Source: an uncultured Alphaproteobacteria bacterium (lineage in GTDB: Bacteria; Pseudomonadota; Alphaproteobacteria; HIMB59; GCA-002718135). Taken from it: a stretch of 64,000 nucleotides of DNA. The position numbers were made by a program, and so were the translations under genes. The stretch lies in the NCBI GenBank assembly GCA_902613275.1, contig CACMGM010000001.1, positions 62,001-126,000 on the forward strand, read 5' to 3'. Below the pieces are notes generated by a model. The model had not been told where the DNA came from and ran no database searches. It was given only the letters and a program-made list of their open reading frames with translations. Shown one piece after another: positions 1-9,502 of the stretch; within the stretch, counting starts at the first letter, position 1; every line of letters begins with the position of its first letter.

Positions 1-22
1 AGTGAATAAAAATATAACTATA

Positions 23-1168
23 TTATATTTTAAATTTAAGTAATTTTTTTTCAATTTCCTCATGATATAATATTACATCTTTAATAGTGTTTACTGAATA
101 ATTCAAATTTAAAGATGTTACTTTTTTAATTATTTTGTAAATATCTGTATATTTAATGAATTTATTTTTAAATAAATTAACAGCAAATTCATTTCCAATA
201 TTAAATTTAATTAAATTTTGTGGAGAGTTTTTGTTTATTTTATTAAAATAATTATAAATAGGAAATGTATCCTGTTTGACTTTTTCGAAATTAAAATTAG
301 TGTAATTTTTAATAAGTAAGTTTTTATCAATTTTATTAGATCTAACTTTTGAGTTTAAGAAAAAATTATAAATAGGAATCTTCATATCATTTTTAAATAA
401 ATTAAACTGTGTGGTATAATTGTTATATTCAATTACAGAATGGACAATTGCCTCTGGATGTATCAAAATTTTTAACCTGTCAAAAGGTATATTAAATAAG
501 TAGTGTGCTTCAATAAGTTCTAAACATTTATTTACTAAAGTAGCTGAATCTATACTATTTTTATAACCCATTTTCCATTTTGGGTGATTGATAGCTTGTG
601 AAAATGTAACATTTTTTAAATTATTAAATTTTTTTTTATAGAAAGGACCTCCAGAGGCAGTCAGAATAACATTATCTATGTTTTTATAATCAATTTGATT
701 TTTTTTAAAAAAATTAAACAAAGAAAAATGCTCAGAGTCTAAAGGAAAAATATTAGTTTTATCAAAATATTTTTTTTTTTTAAAAATATGACCTGCAGAA
801 ACTATAGCTTCTTTACTAGCAATGCCAAGATTACTGGTATTATAAATAATTTGTTCAAGAAAATATAAGGATTTATAGCCTGAAATAGCAAGTATTGTTA
901 AATCAGATTTACTAGAAAGTAAGTAATTAAGAAGTTCATTCAAATTCAAAATTTTAGTTTTTTTTATTTTTTTTGGTAATTTACCATTTTTTTCTAAATC
1001 ATAAAGAAAAGCATATTTAGGGTTATATTTATTAATTTGTTTTTTTAATAATTTATAATTTGATTTTGCACAAAGTAAATTTACTTTTAAATGATGGAAA
1101 TTTTTATCAATTAATTCTAATGATTTTAAACCTATAGTGCCTGTACTTCCAAAAATATTTATATTCAT
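23..1168 (-). CDS. dxr: 1-deoxy-D-xylulose 5-phosphate reductoisomerase
   Basis: Cytoplasmic NADPH- and metal-dependent enzyme converting DXP to 2-C-methyl-D-erythritol 4-phosphate, the committed step of MEP isoprenoid synthesis. The 381 residues are close to the family norm. Visible are the N-terminal Rossmann motif GSTGTIG (residues 7-13), LDSEH with metal ligands (143-147), TASGG (170-174), and the active-site segments HPKWKMG (195-201) and NSIDSATLVNK (204-214). Its start touches the stop of cdsA (1-nt overlap), so it is translationally coupled at the end of the rpsB-to-dxr operon. The next expected gene, the site-2 protease rseP, would lie beyond the left edge; only 22 non-coding bases remain there. 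Confidence 0.97.
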   Translation of the reverse strand: MNINIFGSTGTIGLKSLELIDKNFHHLKVNLLCAKSNYKLLKKQINKYNPKYAFLYDLEKNGKLPKKIKKTKILNLNELLNYLLSSKSDLTILAISGYKSLYFLEQIIYNTSNLGIASKEAIVSAGHIFKKKKYFDKTNIFPLDSEHFSLFNFFKKNQIDYKNIDNVILTASGGPFYKKKFNNLKNVTFSQAINHPKWKMGYKNSIDSATLVNKCLELIEAHYLFNIPFDRLKILIHPEAIVHSVIEYNNYTTQFNLFKNDMKIPIYNFFLNSKVRSNKIDKNLLIKNYTNFNFEKVKQDTFPIYNYFNKINKNSPQNLIKFNIGNEFAVNLFKNKFIKYTDIYKIIKKVTSLNLNYSVNTIKDVILYHEEIEKKLLKFKI

Positions 1169-1788
1169 TAAAGAAAGTTAATAGATATAGAATAAAAGAT
1201 AATTGAAAACAAAAAACTATCAAATCTATCAAATATACCTCCATGACCAGGTATTAATAAGCTTGAATTTTTTAAATTATTTTTTCTTTTGAAATAAGAC
1301 TCTATAATATCCCCTAAAAAAGCAAAAATAATAACAAATAAAATATATATTATCTCAGTAATATTTATCTCAAACTGTAAAAAATTAAAAAGAATTAAGC
1401 TAAAAATTAAAGAAAAGAAAATTCCACCAATTAAACCTTCAATTGTTTTATGTGGACTAATTTTAATTAATTTATTTTTCCCCAGGGTTTTACCAAAAAT
1501 ATAAGAAAAGGTATCAAATACAACTACAATAAAAACAAAAATATTAAATTTAAGAAAATTGTCTTCATTAAAATCAACAAGTAAAAAAAATACTAAAGAA
1601 ATAATAATATAAATTAACGGATAAAGTTTATATTTCTCAAAGTATAAATAAATCTCAAAAAATATAAGTAAATATAAAAATAAAATTAAATAAAAAACAA
1701 AATTAAAATTTAAAAACGTGATTAATATATATGACACAATAAATAAAATAGAAAATAAAGATCTTAAGAAAAAATTTTTATAATCCAT
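1168..1788 (-). CDS. cdsA: phosphatidate cytidylyltransferase (CDP-diacylglycerol synthase)
   Basis: Integral membrane enzyme making CDP-diacylglycerol from phosphatidate and CTP for phospholipid synthesis. The 206 residues are almost entirely hydrophobic helices, and the C-terminal signature PGHGGIFDRFDS (about 180-191) is intact. It is shorter than the E. coli protein (about 285), lacking extra N-terminal helices, as is common in small alphaproteobacterial genomes. One oddity is that the usual KD pair before PGHGG reads KN here, so an acidic residue normally conserved in the signature is replaced by Asn. It overlaps uppS by 11 nt and dxr by 1 nt, in the canonical uppS-cdsA-dxr order. Confidence 0.93.
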   Translation of the reverse strand: MDYKNFFLRSLFSILFIVSYILITFLNFNFVFYLILFLYLLIFFEIYLYFEKYKLYPLIYIIISLVFFLLVDFNEDNFLKFNIFVFIVVVFDTFSYIFGKTLGKNKLIKISPHKTIEGLIGGIFFSLIFSLILFNFLQFEINITEIIYILFVIIFAFLGDIIESYFKRKNNLKNSSLLIPGHGGIFDRFDSFLFSIIFYSISINFL

Positions 1789-2461
1789 ATTTTCTTTTTA
1801 TATTTAAATATTCATTTATTATTAAATTTAATTCTGCTTCTGTAAAATCAGGCCACAAAGTCTTAGTAAAAAAAAGTTCAGTATAAGTTAAATTATACAT
1901 TATAAAATTACTTAATCTTTGATATCCTCCAGTTCTTATTAATAAATCAGGATCTGGTATATTTCCAATATTAAATAATTTATTGATATCTTCTTGATCG
2001 TCTAAATTTATTTTGAAATTTTTATCTTTAACTTTTTCTAATATTTTTCTAATTTCATTTTTAAAACCATAGTTAAAACCTATATTTAAATTTAGAGTTC
2101 TATTATTTGAAGAAGTATTTTCAATATTTTCAAATATCTCTAGAATTTTTTTTGGAAGATTTTCTTTAGATCCAAAAATTTTAATTTTTACATCATGATC
2201 TTTAATTATTTCATCAAGAATTTTGTTAAAATTTTTATATATTAAATCATAAATTATATTTAATGATGATCTTTTAAAATTTTCCGTCGATAAAGCAAAG
2301 ATTGTTAGATAAGATATGCTATTAGATAAAGAAGATTTGACTAAGTTTTTTATATTATCAAGACCTTTTGTATAACCTAAAATATTACTTTTATTATTCT
2401 TCTTTGCCCATCTTTTATTTCCATCAAGAATTAAAGCGATATGATTTAAGTTATTTTTCAA
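1778..2461 (-). CDS. uppS: isoprenyl (undecaprenyl) diphosphate synthase
   Basis: cis-Prenyltransferase that elongates farnesyl diphosphate with IPP to undecaprenyl diphosphate, the lipid carrier for peptidoglycan and surface glycans. The 227 residues fit the family. The catalytic motif LDGNKRWA is at residues 12-19, the conserved FALSTENF region near 55-62, and the C-terminal signature with DLLIRTGG and LSNF near 173-185. The usual DGNGRWA is DGNKRWA here, a minor variant. The start lies 2 nt after the frr stop, and the 3' end overlaps cdsA by 11 nt, indicating one transcript with the translation genes upstream. Confidence 0.96.
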   Translation of the reverse strand: MKNNLNHIALILDGNKRWAKKNNKSNILGYTKGLDNIKNLVKSSLSNSISYLTIFALSTENFKRSSLNIIYDLIYKNFNKILDEIIKDHDVKIKIFGSKENLPKKILEIFENIENTSSNNRTLNLNIGFNYGFKNEIRKILEKVKDKNFKINLDDQEDINKLFNIGNIPDPDLLIRTGGYQRLSNFIMYNLTYTELFFTKTLWPDFTEAELNLIINEYLNIKRKYGL

Positions 2462-2463
2462 AC

Positions 2464-3006
2464 TTATACTTTCAAAATATCATTTTTTTTTATATCCAGT
2501 ATTTTGTCAATTTTTTCTATATTGCTATCTGTAATTTTTTGAATTTCATTCAAGTTTCGTTTTAATTCGTCCTCTGAAACATTAGAATTCTTTTGTTCAT
2601 TTTTAGATAATTCAATAAAATCTCTTCTAATATTTCTAATAGCAACTTTTGAATTTTCGGCAAATTCTGATGCAATTTTTATAATTTCAATTCTCCTCTC
2701 CTCACTGAGTTTAGGAATTGGTAGTCTAATAATTTGACCATCTGTCTGGGGATTAATTCCAAGATTTGACTCAGATATCGCGTTTTCAATAGATTTAATT
2801 AAAGAAGAGTCCCAAATTTGTATAATAATTGTGGTTGCATCTTGAATTGAAATATTGCCAAGCTGATTCAAAGGTGTTTTTGAACCATATGCCTCTGCGT
2901 AAATATTATCTAACATTGATGGATTCGCTCTTGAGGTTCTTAAGGAATTTAATTCCTTCTCAAAATGTAAAATAGCCGAACTCATTTTACTTTGAAGATC
3001 TTTCAT
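2464..3006 (-). CDS. frr: ribosome recycling factor
   Basis: Cytoplasmic factor that, with EF-G, splits the post-termination ribosome. The length of 180 residues matches the family (about 185). The three-helix-bundle hallmarks are visible: LRTSRANPSMLD (about 22-33), the domain II stretch LNQLGNISI, and the RLPIPKLSEERR segment before the long C-terminal helices. It sits 3 nt after pyrH and 2 nt before uppS in the standard alphaproteobacterial order rpsB-tsf-pyrH-frr-uppS, so it is surely cotranscribed. Nothing is unusual apart from the A/T-driven Lys, Ile and Asn richness shared with the neighbours. Confidence 0.97.
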   Translation of the reverse strand: MKDLQSKMSSAILHFEKELNSLRTSRANPSMLDNIYAEAYGSKTPLNQLGNISIQDATTIIIQIWDSSLIKSIENAISESNLGINPQTDGQIIRLPIPKLSEERRIEIIKIASEFAENSKVAIRNIRRDFIELSKNEQKNSNVSEDELKRNLNEIQKITDSNIEKIDKILDIKKNDILKV

Positions 3007-3009
3007 AAA

Positions 3010-3711
3010 TTAGCTTATTTTACTATATGAACCTTTGCGATTCAAAACATTAATTAAAGAATTTTTTTTAAAAATATTAGTTATAAAAATTGGTATTTTT
3101 GTATCTTTAGCTAAGCTTATTGCAGTTAAATCCATTACTTTTAAATTTTTATTAATTACCTCATTATAAGAAATATTTTTAATTAACTTAGCATCTTTAT
3201 TTTTAACTGGATCTTTTGTGTATATACCATCTACTTTAGTTGCTTTTATGATTAACTTACAATCTAATTCAGATGCTCTTAATGTAGCTGCTGTATCAGT
3301 AGAAAAGAATGGATTGCCAGTTCCCGCAGCAAATATGACTATTCTATTTCTTTCTAGGTGTCTAATAGCTCTTCTCCTTATATAAGGTTCTGCAATTTGA
3401 GACATTGTAATAGCTGATTGCACTCTTGTTGGCACATTGATTTTTTCTAAACTACTTTGTAACGACAATGCATTCATTATAGTTGCTAACATTCCCATAT
3501 AATCAGATGTAGATCTGTCTATACCTTCGGATGCCCCTTTAATTCCTCTAAAAATATTTCCACCCCCAATAATTAAACAAATTTGATATTTTTTTTTATA
3601 AACATTTTTTATTTCATTAGAAATTTTATTAATAGTCGATACATCTATACCGTAATTTGATGAGCCCATTAATGATTCACCTGATATTTTAAGGAGAATT
3701 CTTTTATCCAT
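3010..3711 (-). CDS. pyrH: UMP kinase
   Basis: Amino-acid-kinase-fold enzyme phosphorylating UMP to UDP in pyrimidine nucleotide synthesis; cytoplasmic hexamer. The 233 residues match the family (about 240). The phosphate-binding KISGESLMG is at residues 8-16, the glycine-rich LIIGGGNIFRG near 46-56, and the nucleotide-binding region with GTGNPFFSTDTAA and later KATKVDGIYTKDP is in the C-terminal half. It abuts tsf with no gap (stop at 3712 side) and precedes frr by 3 nt. Function and start are unambiguous. Confidence 0.97.
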   Translation of the reverse strand: MDKRILLKISGESLMGSSNYGIDVSTINKISNEIKNVYKKKYQICLIIGGGNIFRGIKGASEGIDRSTSDYMGMLATIMNALSLQSSLEKINVPTRVQSAITMSQIAEPYIRRRAIRHLERNRIVIFAAGTGNPFFSTDTAATLRASELDCKLIIKATKVDGIYTKDPVKNKDAKLIKNISYNEVINKNLKVMDLTAISLAKDTKIPIFITNIFKKNSLINVLNRKGSYSKIS

Positions 3712-4563
3712 CTATAAGCTTATAATATCAAAGGAAATTATTTTAAATTCAGATTTTGAATTTTCATTTATTATTTCTCTTACTGTCTTGTCTTGATCTA
3801 ATATATAAAATTGATTTAATAATGTCACTTCACTATAAAATTTTTTCATTTTGCCTTCTAAAATTTTATCTACTATATTTGATGGTTTACCTGAGTTTAG
3901 GATTAATTCTTTTTGAATTTTTTCTTCATTTGAAACTAATGTTTTATCTAAATCATGAATATCTAATGATTCAGGTTTCATAGCAGCAATATGCATACAT
4001 AAATTTTTGGATAAAGTTTCTACAATTGCATCTTTTTTGTTTGAAGAATATTGAAGCATAGATACTATTTTACCTATATTACTTCTGTAACTATTATGAA
4101 TATAATATGCATATTCGAAGTTTTTATTTTCTTTAATAATTAAATTATTAAGTATTAGATTTTCTCCAATCTTTGCTATCATAGAATTAAAATAATCTGC
4201 AACTGTTCCATTTTCTAATTGTAAATTTAAGAATTGATCCTTGTCCATATTATTATTATGATTTAAAGCAACTTCGCCCAATGTATCAAGAAAGTTTAAA
4301 AAAGTATCACTTTTTGCAGCAAAATCAGTTTCACTGTTTACTTTAATTAAAACTGTAATTTCTTTATTTGAATAAACTCCGACCGCTCCTTCATTTGCTG
4401 CGCGATCACTTTTTTTGGAAGCTTTAGCTAAACCTTTTTTTCTCAATGATTCAATTGATTTTTCAATATCATTATCATTTTCTTCTAAAGATTTTTTACA
4501 ATCAAGAAAACCTGCTCCAGTTTTTTCTCTTAATTCTTTTATTTGATTCATTATATTTGACAT
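3712..4563 (-). CDS. tsf: elongation factor Ts
   Basis: Guanine nucleotide exchange factor for EF-Tu. The 283 residues fit the family. The N-terminal UBA-like domain carries LREKTGAGFLDCKKSLEE (about 10-27), and the core has the Tu-binding TDFAAKSDTF segment near 79-88. The C-terminal coiled-coil region ends with the usual EF-Tu contact part. The ATG overlaps the last base of the rpsB stop codon, typical of the rpsB-tsf pair, where both products are made from one message controlled upstream of rpsB. Confidence 0.97.
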   Translation of the reverse strand: MSNIMNQIKELREKTGAGFLDCKKSLEENDNDIEKSIESLRKKGLAKASKKSDRAANEGAVGVYSNKEITVLIKVNSETDFAAKSDTFLNFLDTLGEVALNHNNNMDKDQFLNLQLENGTVADYFNSMIAKIGENLILNNLIIKENKNFEYAYYIHNSYRSNIGKIVSMLQYSSNKKDAIVETLSKNLCMHIAAMKPESLDIHDLDKTLVSNEEKIQKELILNSGKPSNIVDKILEGKMKKFYSEVTLLNQFYILDQDKTVREIINENSKSEFKIISFDIISL

Positions 4564-5318
4564 TATTTACTTCCCTTTTCTGTATTTTTTTTTACAGTAT
4601 TTTCAACATCATCTTTAGATTGAGCTTGATAGTTCTTTGCATCTTCAATAGTTTCTGCAAAATAATTTTTGTATAAATTTATTGATCTCAAGGCGTCATC
4701 ATTACCAGGAATAACATAATCAATATTTTCAGGATCTGCATTTGAGTCAACTATTGCAACTACGGGTATCTTTAATTTTAATGCTTCTTTAACAGCGATT
4801 TTATCTTTTATAACATCAAATATAACTAGCAAATCTGGTTTACCATTGAGGGCCCTGATCCCACCTATATTTAAATCAAGTTTTTGCTTCTCTCTAGAAA
4901 TATCTAATAATTCTTTTTTAGATAAATTCTTTGATAAATCATTATCTTTTAAAAATAATTCAATTTCTTCTAAGCGCTTTATAGAATTAGAAATTGTTTT
5001 CCAATTAGTCAGCGTGCCCCCCAACCATCTTTTATTAACATAATAATTATTATTAAGTACTGCTAAATCTTTGACAACTTCGCTACATTGTTTCTTAGTA
5101 CCAACGAACAGAATTTTACCAGATTTTGATACAGTTTCATGTATTTTGGTAAGAGCTGTGTTTAGTAATTCTAATGTAATTCTCAAATCAAAAATATGAA
5201 TGTTATTTCTAACACCATAAATATATTCTTGCATTTTTGGATTCCATCTTCTAACGTTGTGACCAAAATGGACTCCAGATTCTAGAAGATCTTCAATTTT
5301 AACTTCAGGTAAATTCAT
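4563..5318 (-). CDS. rpsB: 30S ribosomal protein S2
   Basis: Component of the small ribosomal subunit. I place the start at the ATG at 5318 (251 residues, beginning MNLPEVKIEDLLESGVHFGH). It has a GGGAG Shine-Dalgarno 5 nt upstream and matches the usual N-terminus of alphaproteobacterial S2. The frame stays open to a GTG at 5342, but that codon lies in the foot of a leader hairpin. Family hallmarks are GVHFGHNVRRWNPKM, FVGTKKQ and the ADPENIDYVIPGNDDA segment. It is first gene of the rpsB-tsf-pyrH-frr-uppS-cdsA-dxr run, preceded by the only sizeable gap after dnaE. Confidence 0.96.
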   Translation of the reverse strand: MNLPEVKIEDLLESGVHFGHNVRRWNPKMQEYIYGVRNNIHIFDLRITLELLNTALTKIHETVSKSGKILFVGTKKQCSEVVKDLAVLNNNYYVNKRWLGGTLTNWKTISNSIKRLEEIELFLKDNDLSKNLSKKELLDISREKQKLDLNIGGIRALNGKPDLLVIFDVIKDKIAVKEALKLKIPVVAIVDSNADPENIDYVIPGNDDALRSINLYKNYFAETIEDAKNYQAQSKDDVENTVKKNTEKGSK

Positions 5319-5339
5319 AGTTACTCCCGGTTTAACCTC

Positions 5340-5370
5340 CACAGAAATAAAAACACCGGTTTTTTCTGTG
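5340..5370 (-). promoter_or_regulatory. hairpin in the rpsB leader, candidate S2 autoregulatory element
   Basis: On the minus strand an 8-bp perfect stem (CACAGAAA with TTTCTGTG) is topped by a second short AAAC/GTTT pairing around CGGT. It is followed at once by GGAGG and then by the rpsB Shine-Dalgarno GGGAG. Upstream of it lies the stretch GGCTACCTATTAAATCTAGC and a TATAAT (5397-5402) that could be a -10 element. rpsB leaders in several bacterial groups bind S2 to repress their own translation. That this hairpin does so is inference from position and structure. Confidence 0.5.
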
Positions 5371-5415
5371 TGCTAGATTTAATAGGTAGCCTTATTATTA
5401 TATAGTATTATTTTT

Positions 5416-8400
5416 TCAAGATAATTCTAAAGAATAATCTAAAATTTTTGATTTATTCAAATCATCAAGTTTTTTGTATGATTTAATTGAATATTTATTA
5501 AAATCAAAATTCACTAATTTTTGATCCACTGTAATGAAGACATCAATAAAATTATCATGATTGCCACTTTCTTTTTTTACAAAAATATTATCTTTTAATT
5601 CATCTATATTTTTAATATCTGTATAAATATTAAATTTATAATTATTTTTAACATAAGTTTTCTCCAAAGATTCTATTGATCTTATTATAAAACGTGTATC
5701 AGTATTACTTTTGACAATATCAATATTAAATATTAACAAATTTCCTTCTTTTAATAATGGTCGGTATTTATATAAATTTTCACTAAATATAGTTAGTTCA
5801 AATTGAAAACTAGTTTCTGATACTGTTATAAATGCATATTTTTTTCCATCCTTATTTGATCTTTCTTTAATATCTAAAATAGCACCACAAACTTTAATCA
5901 CACTTGAATCATAGTTTTCTGAATAGTTTTTAAAAGATATAATATTTTCTAATTCAAAAAACTTTTTTGGATAATGATTTAATGGATGATCAGAAAAATA
6001 AAATCCAATAACCTCTAATTCGTTAGATAAAATATCTGCATTATTCCATTTTCCATAATTTTGATTGAACAAGTTTTTATCATCAAAAGAAATCTCATTT
6101 TCTTCAAAGAGCATGTCTTGATTGATATTTTTTTCTCCTCCAAATAGTTCAACAAATTTTGGTACATTATTGAATAATTTTGATCTGTTAGCTTCAATAC
6201 TATCAAAAGCTCCAGCCTGAATAAGTTTTTCGAGCTGTCTTTTATTTATTACCTCCTTAGAAACTCTATTCATAAAATCAATGATACTCTTAAATTTGCC
6301 ATTTTTATTTCTTTCATCAACCATACTAGAAATTGATTTTAAACCGACACCTTTAATTGCTGCCAATCCAAATCTTATTGATTTAAAGTTGTCATTAATT
6401 TCAATCGAAAATAAAGGATCAGAAAAATTTATATCTGGTTTTAAAAAATTGATATTTAATCTTTCTATTTCTTGTTTCAGTAAAATAATTTTTTCTGTTC
6501 TATCTATAGAATAGTTTAAAGTTGCAGTAAGAAATTCATGAGGAAAGTTTGCTTTTAAATAAGCAGTTTGATAAGATATTAAAGCATACGCTGCTGCATG
6601 ACTTTTATTAAAACCATACCCTGCAAATTTATCAACTAAATCAAATATTTTTGAAGCTTCTTTTTTATCAATATTATTTTGAATTGCACCTTCTATAAAT
6701 CTTGATTTTTGCATATCCATTTCTTTTTGAATTTTTTTTCCCATTGCTCTTCTTAGTAAATCTGCTTCACCTAAAGAATAATTTGATAAAACTTGTGCAA
6801 TCTGCATTACTTGTTCTTGATAAACAATAATTCCATAAGTTTCTTTTAAGACGTCCTCCAACATAGAATGAAGATACTTAATTTCTTCACGTCCGTGTTT
6901 TCTATTACAAAAAGAAGGAATATTATCCATTGGTCCAGGTCTAAACAAAGCAACGACAGCAATTATTTCTTCAAATCTATCAGGTTGCAATTGGCGAAGG
7001 ACGCTACCCATACCATTACTTTCTAGTTGGAATATTCCTACAGTTTCACCCTTACTTAACTGATCATAGGTTTTTGAATCATTAAGCGGTATTTTATTTA
7101 TTAAAAAATCTTTATTTTCTTTAACTATTAATTTTATGCAATCATCTATAATTGACAAGGTAGTTAAACCAAGAAAATCAAATTTAATTAAACCTGCTTC
7201 TTCAACATACTTCATTGAAAATTGTGTAGCATTCGTATTAGTATTTTGATCTTTGTATAAAGGAACTACTTTGGATAACTTTTCATGACCAATTACAACT
7301 CCAGCAGCATGGGTTGAAGCGTGCCTGTGAGTTCCTTCAATTTTCAGACTTACATCAATAATATTTGAAATTCTTTCATCGTTGCTGATCCTTTCTTGCA
7401 AACTTCTTTCAGATTTAATTGACTCACTTAAAGTAAGTGGATTTGATGGGTTAAAAGGTATTAGTTTAGCAAAAGAATCTACCTCTCCATACGGAACTTC
7501 CAAAACTCTACCAATATCTCTTACCGCAGCTCTTGATGCTAGGGTACCAAATGTAATTATATGGGCCACACATTCACTTCCATATTTATTATTTACATAT
7601 GCAATCACTTCATCTCTTCTAGTTTGACAAAAATCTATGTCAAAATCTGGCATTGACACTCTTTCTGGATTTAGAAATCGTTCAAATAGTAAATCATACT
7701 CCAATGGATCTAGATCAGTTATTCCTAAACACCAAGCTACTAAACTGCCAGCGCCTGATCCTCTTCCAGGGCCAACAGGAATAAATTTTTCTTTAGCCCA
7801 ATTAACAAAATCTGCTACTATTAAAAAGTATCCTGCAAAACCCATTCTAATTATTATTTCATTTTCATATTTCAATCGATCACTATAAATATTTATATTC
7901 TCAATATTTTTTTCTTTTATTTTTTTTTCAAGTCCCAGTTTTGAGGATTTTAATAAAAATTCTTCTGCTGATAAATTTAAATCATTTTTAAATTCAGGTA
8001 ATTGTGGTTTTGTTGATTCAGGAAAATAATTACAAGATAGAGAAACATTTAGATTATTTTGTATTATTTCAGGAATATCTTCAAAATTTGAATACATTTC
8101 ATCATTTGACTTAAAATAAATATTTTCATTTGAAGTATTTCTTTGAGAATTATTAATTGTAGATTTTTGAGCAATACATAGTAGTGCATCGTGAGCTGAA
8201 TAATCATCTTTATTAGCATACTTAATATTATTTGAACCAATAAGAGGTATGTCAAATTCTTTTGATAAATTAATAAATTCTTTTTCAAAAAAATCGATAT
8301 TTTGATCATTTATTCTTTGAATTTCAAAAAGAAAATTTTGCTTAAAAACTTTTTTAAAATTTTCTATTAATTGAATGATTTCTTTTTTTTTATTTTCTTT

Positions 8401-8820
8401 GTTTAATAAAAGTAAAGGATTAAATTCACCACCTATATAACAGAATAAACCCTCAGAAAATTTCTCTAATTGTGAAAAGTATATACCAACATTATTTCCT
8501 TCATTAAGATGAGAAAGTGAGCTTAATTCTAATAAATTTCTATAGCCATTTTCATTTTTGACTAAAAATGTAACTTGGGCAATTTGATTATTTAAAATAA
8601 TATCTAATAAATTTATTGAAGTTCCAATTATAGGTTGAATATTATTTTTTATACATTCTTTGGAAAATTCAAATACTCCAAACATATTATTATTATCTGT
8701 AATGGCGATTGCAGGCATGTCATTTTTTTTAGCAAGATCTACTAAATTATTAATTTTTAGAGTACTTTCAGATAAAGAATATGAAGATAAAGATCGTAAA
8801 TGAATAAAAGGATTATTCAT
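5416..8820 (-). CDS. dnaE: DNA polymerase III alpha subunit
   Basis: Replicative polymerase of the DNA Pol III holoenzyme. The 1134 residues carry an N-terminal PHP domain (about 1-270) and a polymerase palm with GPGRGSGAGSLV and the catalytic MPDFDIDFC motif. Further on are fingers with the RAMGKK and GYGFNKSHAAAYA motifs, a helix-hairpin-helix region, and a C-terminal OB fold (about 980-1060). PHP metal ligands are degenerate: HLRS lacks the second His of the usual HLRVH, and the TDH motif reads TDN, so proofreading by this domain is unlikely. It overlaps lolD by 8 nt, in the usual alphaproteobacterial lolC-lolD-dnaE order. Confidence 0.97.
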   Translation of the reverse strand: MNNPFIHLRSLSSYSLSESTLKINNLVDLAKKNDMPAIAITDNNNMFGVFEFSKECIKNNIQPIIGTSINLLDIILNNQIAQVTFLVKNENGYRNLLELSSLSHLNEGNNVGIYFSQLEKFSEGLFCYIGGEFNPLLLLNKENKKKEIIQLIENFKKVFKQNFLFEIQRINDQNIDFFEKEFINLSKEFDIPLIGSNNIKYANKDDYSAHDALLCIAQKSTINNSQRNTSNENIYFKSNDEMYSNFEDIPEIIQNNLNVSLSCNYFPESTKPQLPEFKNDLNLSAEEFLLKSSKLGLEKKIKEKNIENINIYSDRLKYENEIIIRMGFAGYFLIVADFVNWAKEKFIPVGPGRGSGAGSLVAWCLGITDLDPLEYDLLFERFLNPERVSMPDFDIDFCQTRRDEVIAYVNNKYGSECVAHIITFGTLASRAAVRDIGRVLEVPYGEVDSFAKLIPFNPSNPLTLSESIKSERSLQERISNDERISNIIDVSLKIEGTHRHASTHAAGVVIGHEKLSKVVPLYKDQNTNTNATQFSMKYVEEAGLIKFDFLGLTTLSIIDDCIKLIVKENKDFLINKIPLNDSKTYDQLSKGETVGIFQLESNGMGSVLRQLQPDRFEEIIAVVALFRPGPMDNIPSFCNRKHGREEIKYLHSMLEDVLKETYGIIVYQEQVMQIAQVLSNYSLGEADLLRRAMGKKIQKEMDMQKSRFIEGAIQNNIDKKEASKIFDLVDKFAGYGFNKSHAAAYALISYQTAYLKANFPHEFLTATLNYSIDRTEKIILLKQEIERLNINFLKPDINFSDPLFSIEINDNFKSIRFGLAAIKGVGLKSISSMVDERNKNGKFKSIIDFMNRVSKEVINKRQLEKLIQAGAFDSIEANRSKLFNNVPKFVELFGGEKNINQDMLFEENEISFDDKNLFNQNYGKWNNADILSNELEVIGFYFSDHPLNHYPKKFFELENIISFKNYSENYDSSVIKVCGAILDIKERSNKDGKKYAFITVSETSFQFELTIFSENLYKYRPLLKEGNLLIFNIDIVKSNTDTRFIIRSIESLEKTYVKNNYKFNIYTDIKNIDELKDNIFVKKESGNHDNFIDVFITVDQKLVNFDFNKYSIKSYKKLDDLNKSKILDYSLELS

Positions 8821-9502
8821 TTTTTAAATGTATTTTCTTATTTTTAAAATAATAAATTTCATCAGCTAATAAAGAATAAGTTTTGTTATGAGTAACATAT
8901 ACTAAAGTTTTTTTATTTTGTTCGATATAATTTATGAAAAATTTAAAAATGTTGTTAGCAGTATCTTCATCAAGATTTCCTGTCATCTCATCAGCTAAAA
9001 TTAAATCTGGATTATTTACTAAAGATCTTGCTATAGCGACTCTTTGTTGCTCTCCTCCTGATAATTTTAAAGGTTTATAGTTAATCCTTTCATCTAAACC
9101 AAATTCTATAAGTAGTTTTTTAGAAATTTCATAACTTTTCTTTTCATTTTTATTAATTAACAATGGTAGCATAACATTCTCAATCACGGTGAGTTCAGGA
9201 ATCAGATGAAAAAATTGATGAATAAAACCAATGGACAATCCTCTAATTTTATTTGTTTCATTTTTAGAGCACAAAGAAATATCTTTATTCTTAAAATAAA
9301 AGTTTCCATAATATTCTGAGTCAAGTAAACCAATAATATTAAGAAAAGTTGTTTTGCCTGAACCTGAAGGCCCAACAATTGAAACTTTAGTGCTTTGCTT
9401 TAATTTAAAATTTAAATTTTTAATTATCTCAATTTTTGAATTATTTTCATTTGTATAATTTTTACAAAGATTGGTTATCTCTAATAAATATTTATTATTC
9501 AC
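8813..9502 (-). CDS. lolD: lipoprotein-releasing ABC transporter, ATP-binding protein LolD
   Basis: ATPase of the LolCDE complex, which extracts outer-membrane lipoproteins from the inner membrane and hands them to LolA. The 229 residues contain Walker A GPSGSGKTT (about 43-51), the ABC signature LSGGEQQRVAIARS and Walker B LILADEMTGNLD. The MacB/LolD-type subfamily is indicated by the TGNLD ending of Walker B and by the permease gene directly upstream (8-nt overlap). It also overlaps dnaE by 8 nt, so the three are translationally coupled. Confidence 0.95.
   Translation of the reverse strand: MNNKYLLEITNLCKNYTNENNSKIEIIKNLNFKLKQSTKVSIVGPSGSGKTTFLNIIGLLDSEYYGNFYFKNKDISLCSKNETNKIRGLSIGFIHQFFHLIPELTVIENVMLPLLINKNEKKSYEISKKLLIEFGLDERINYKPLKLSGGEQQRVAIARSLVNNPDLILADEMTGNLDEDTANNIFKFFINYIEQNKKTLVYVTHNKTYSLLADEIYYFKNKKIHLKNE

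Noticed and set aside
1..22. Start of a further gene at the left edge
   Set aside because: Only 22 A/T-rich bases remain after dxr, with no start codon on the minus strand that can be assigned to rseP.
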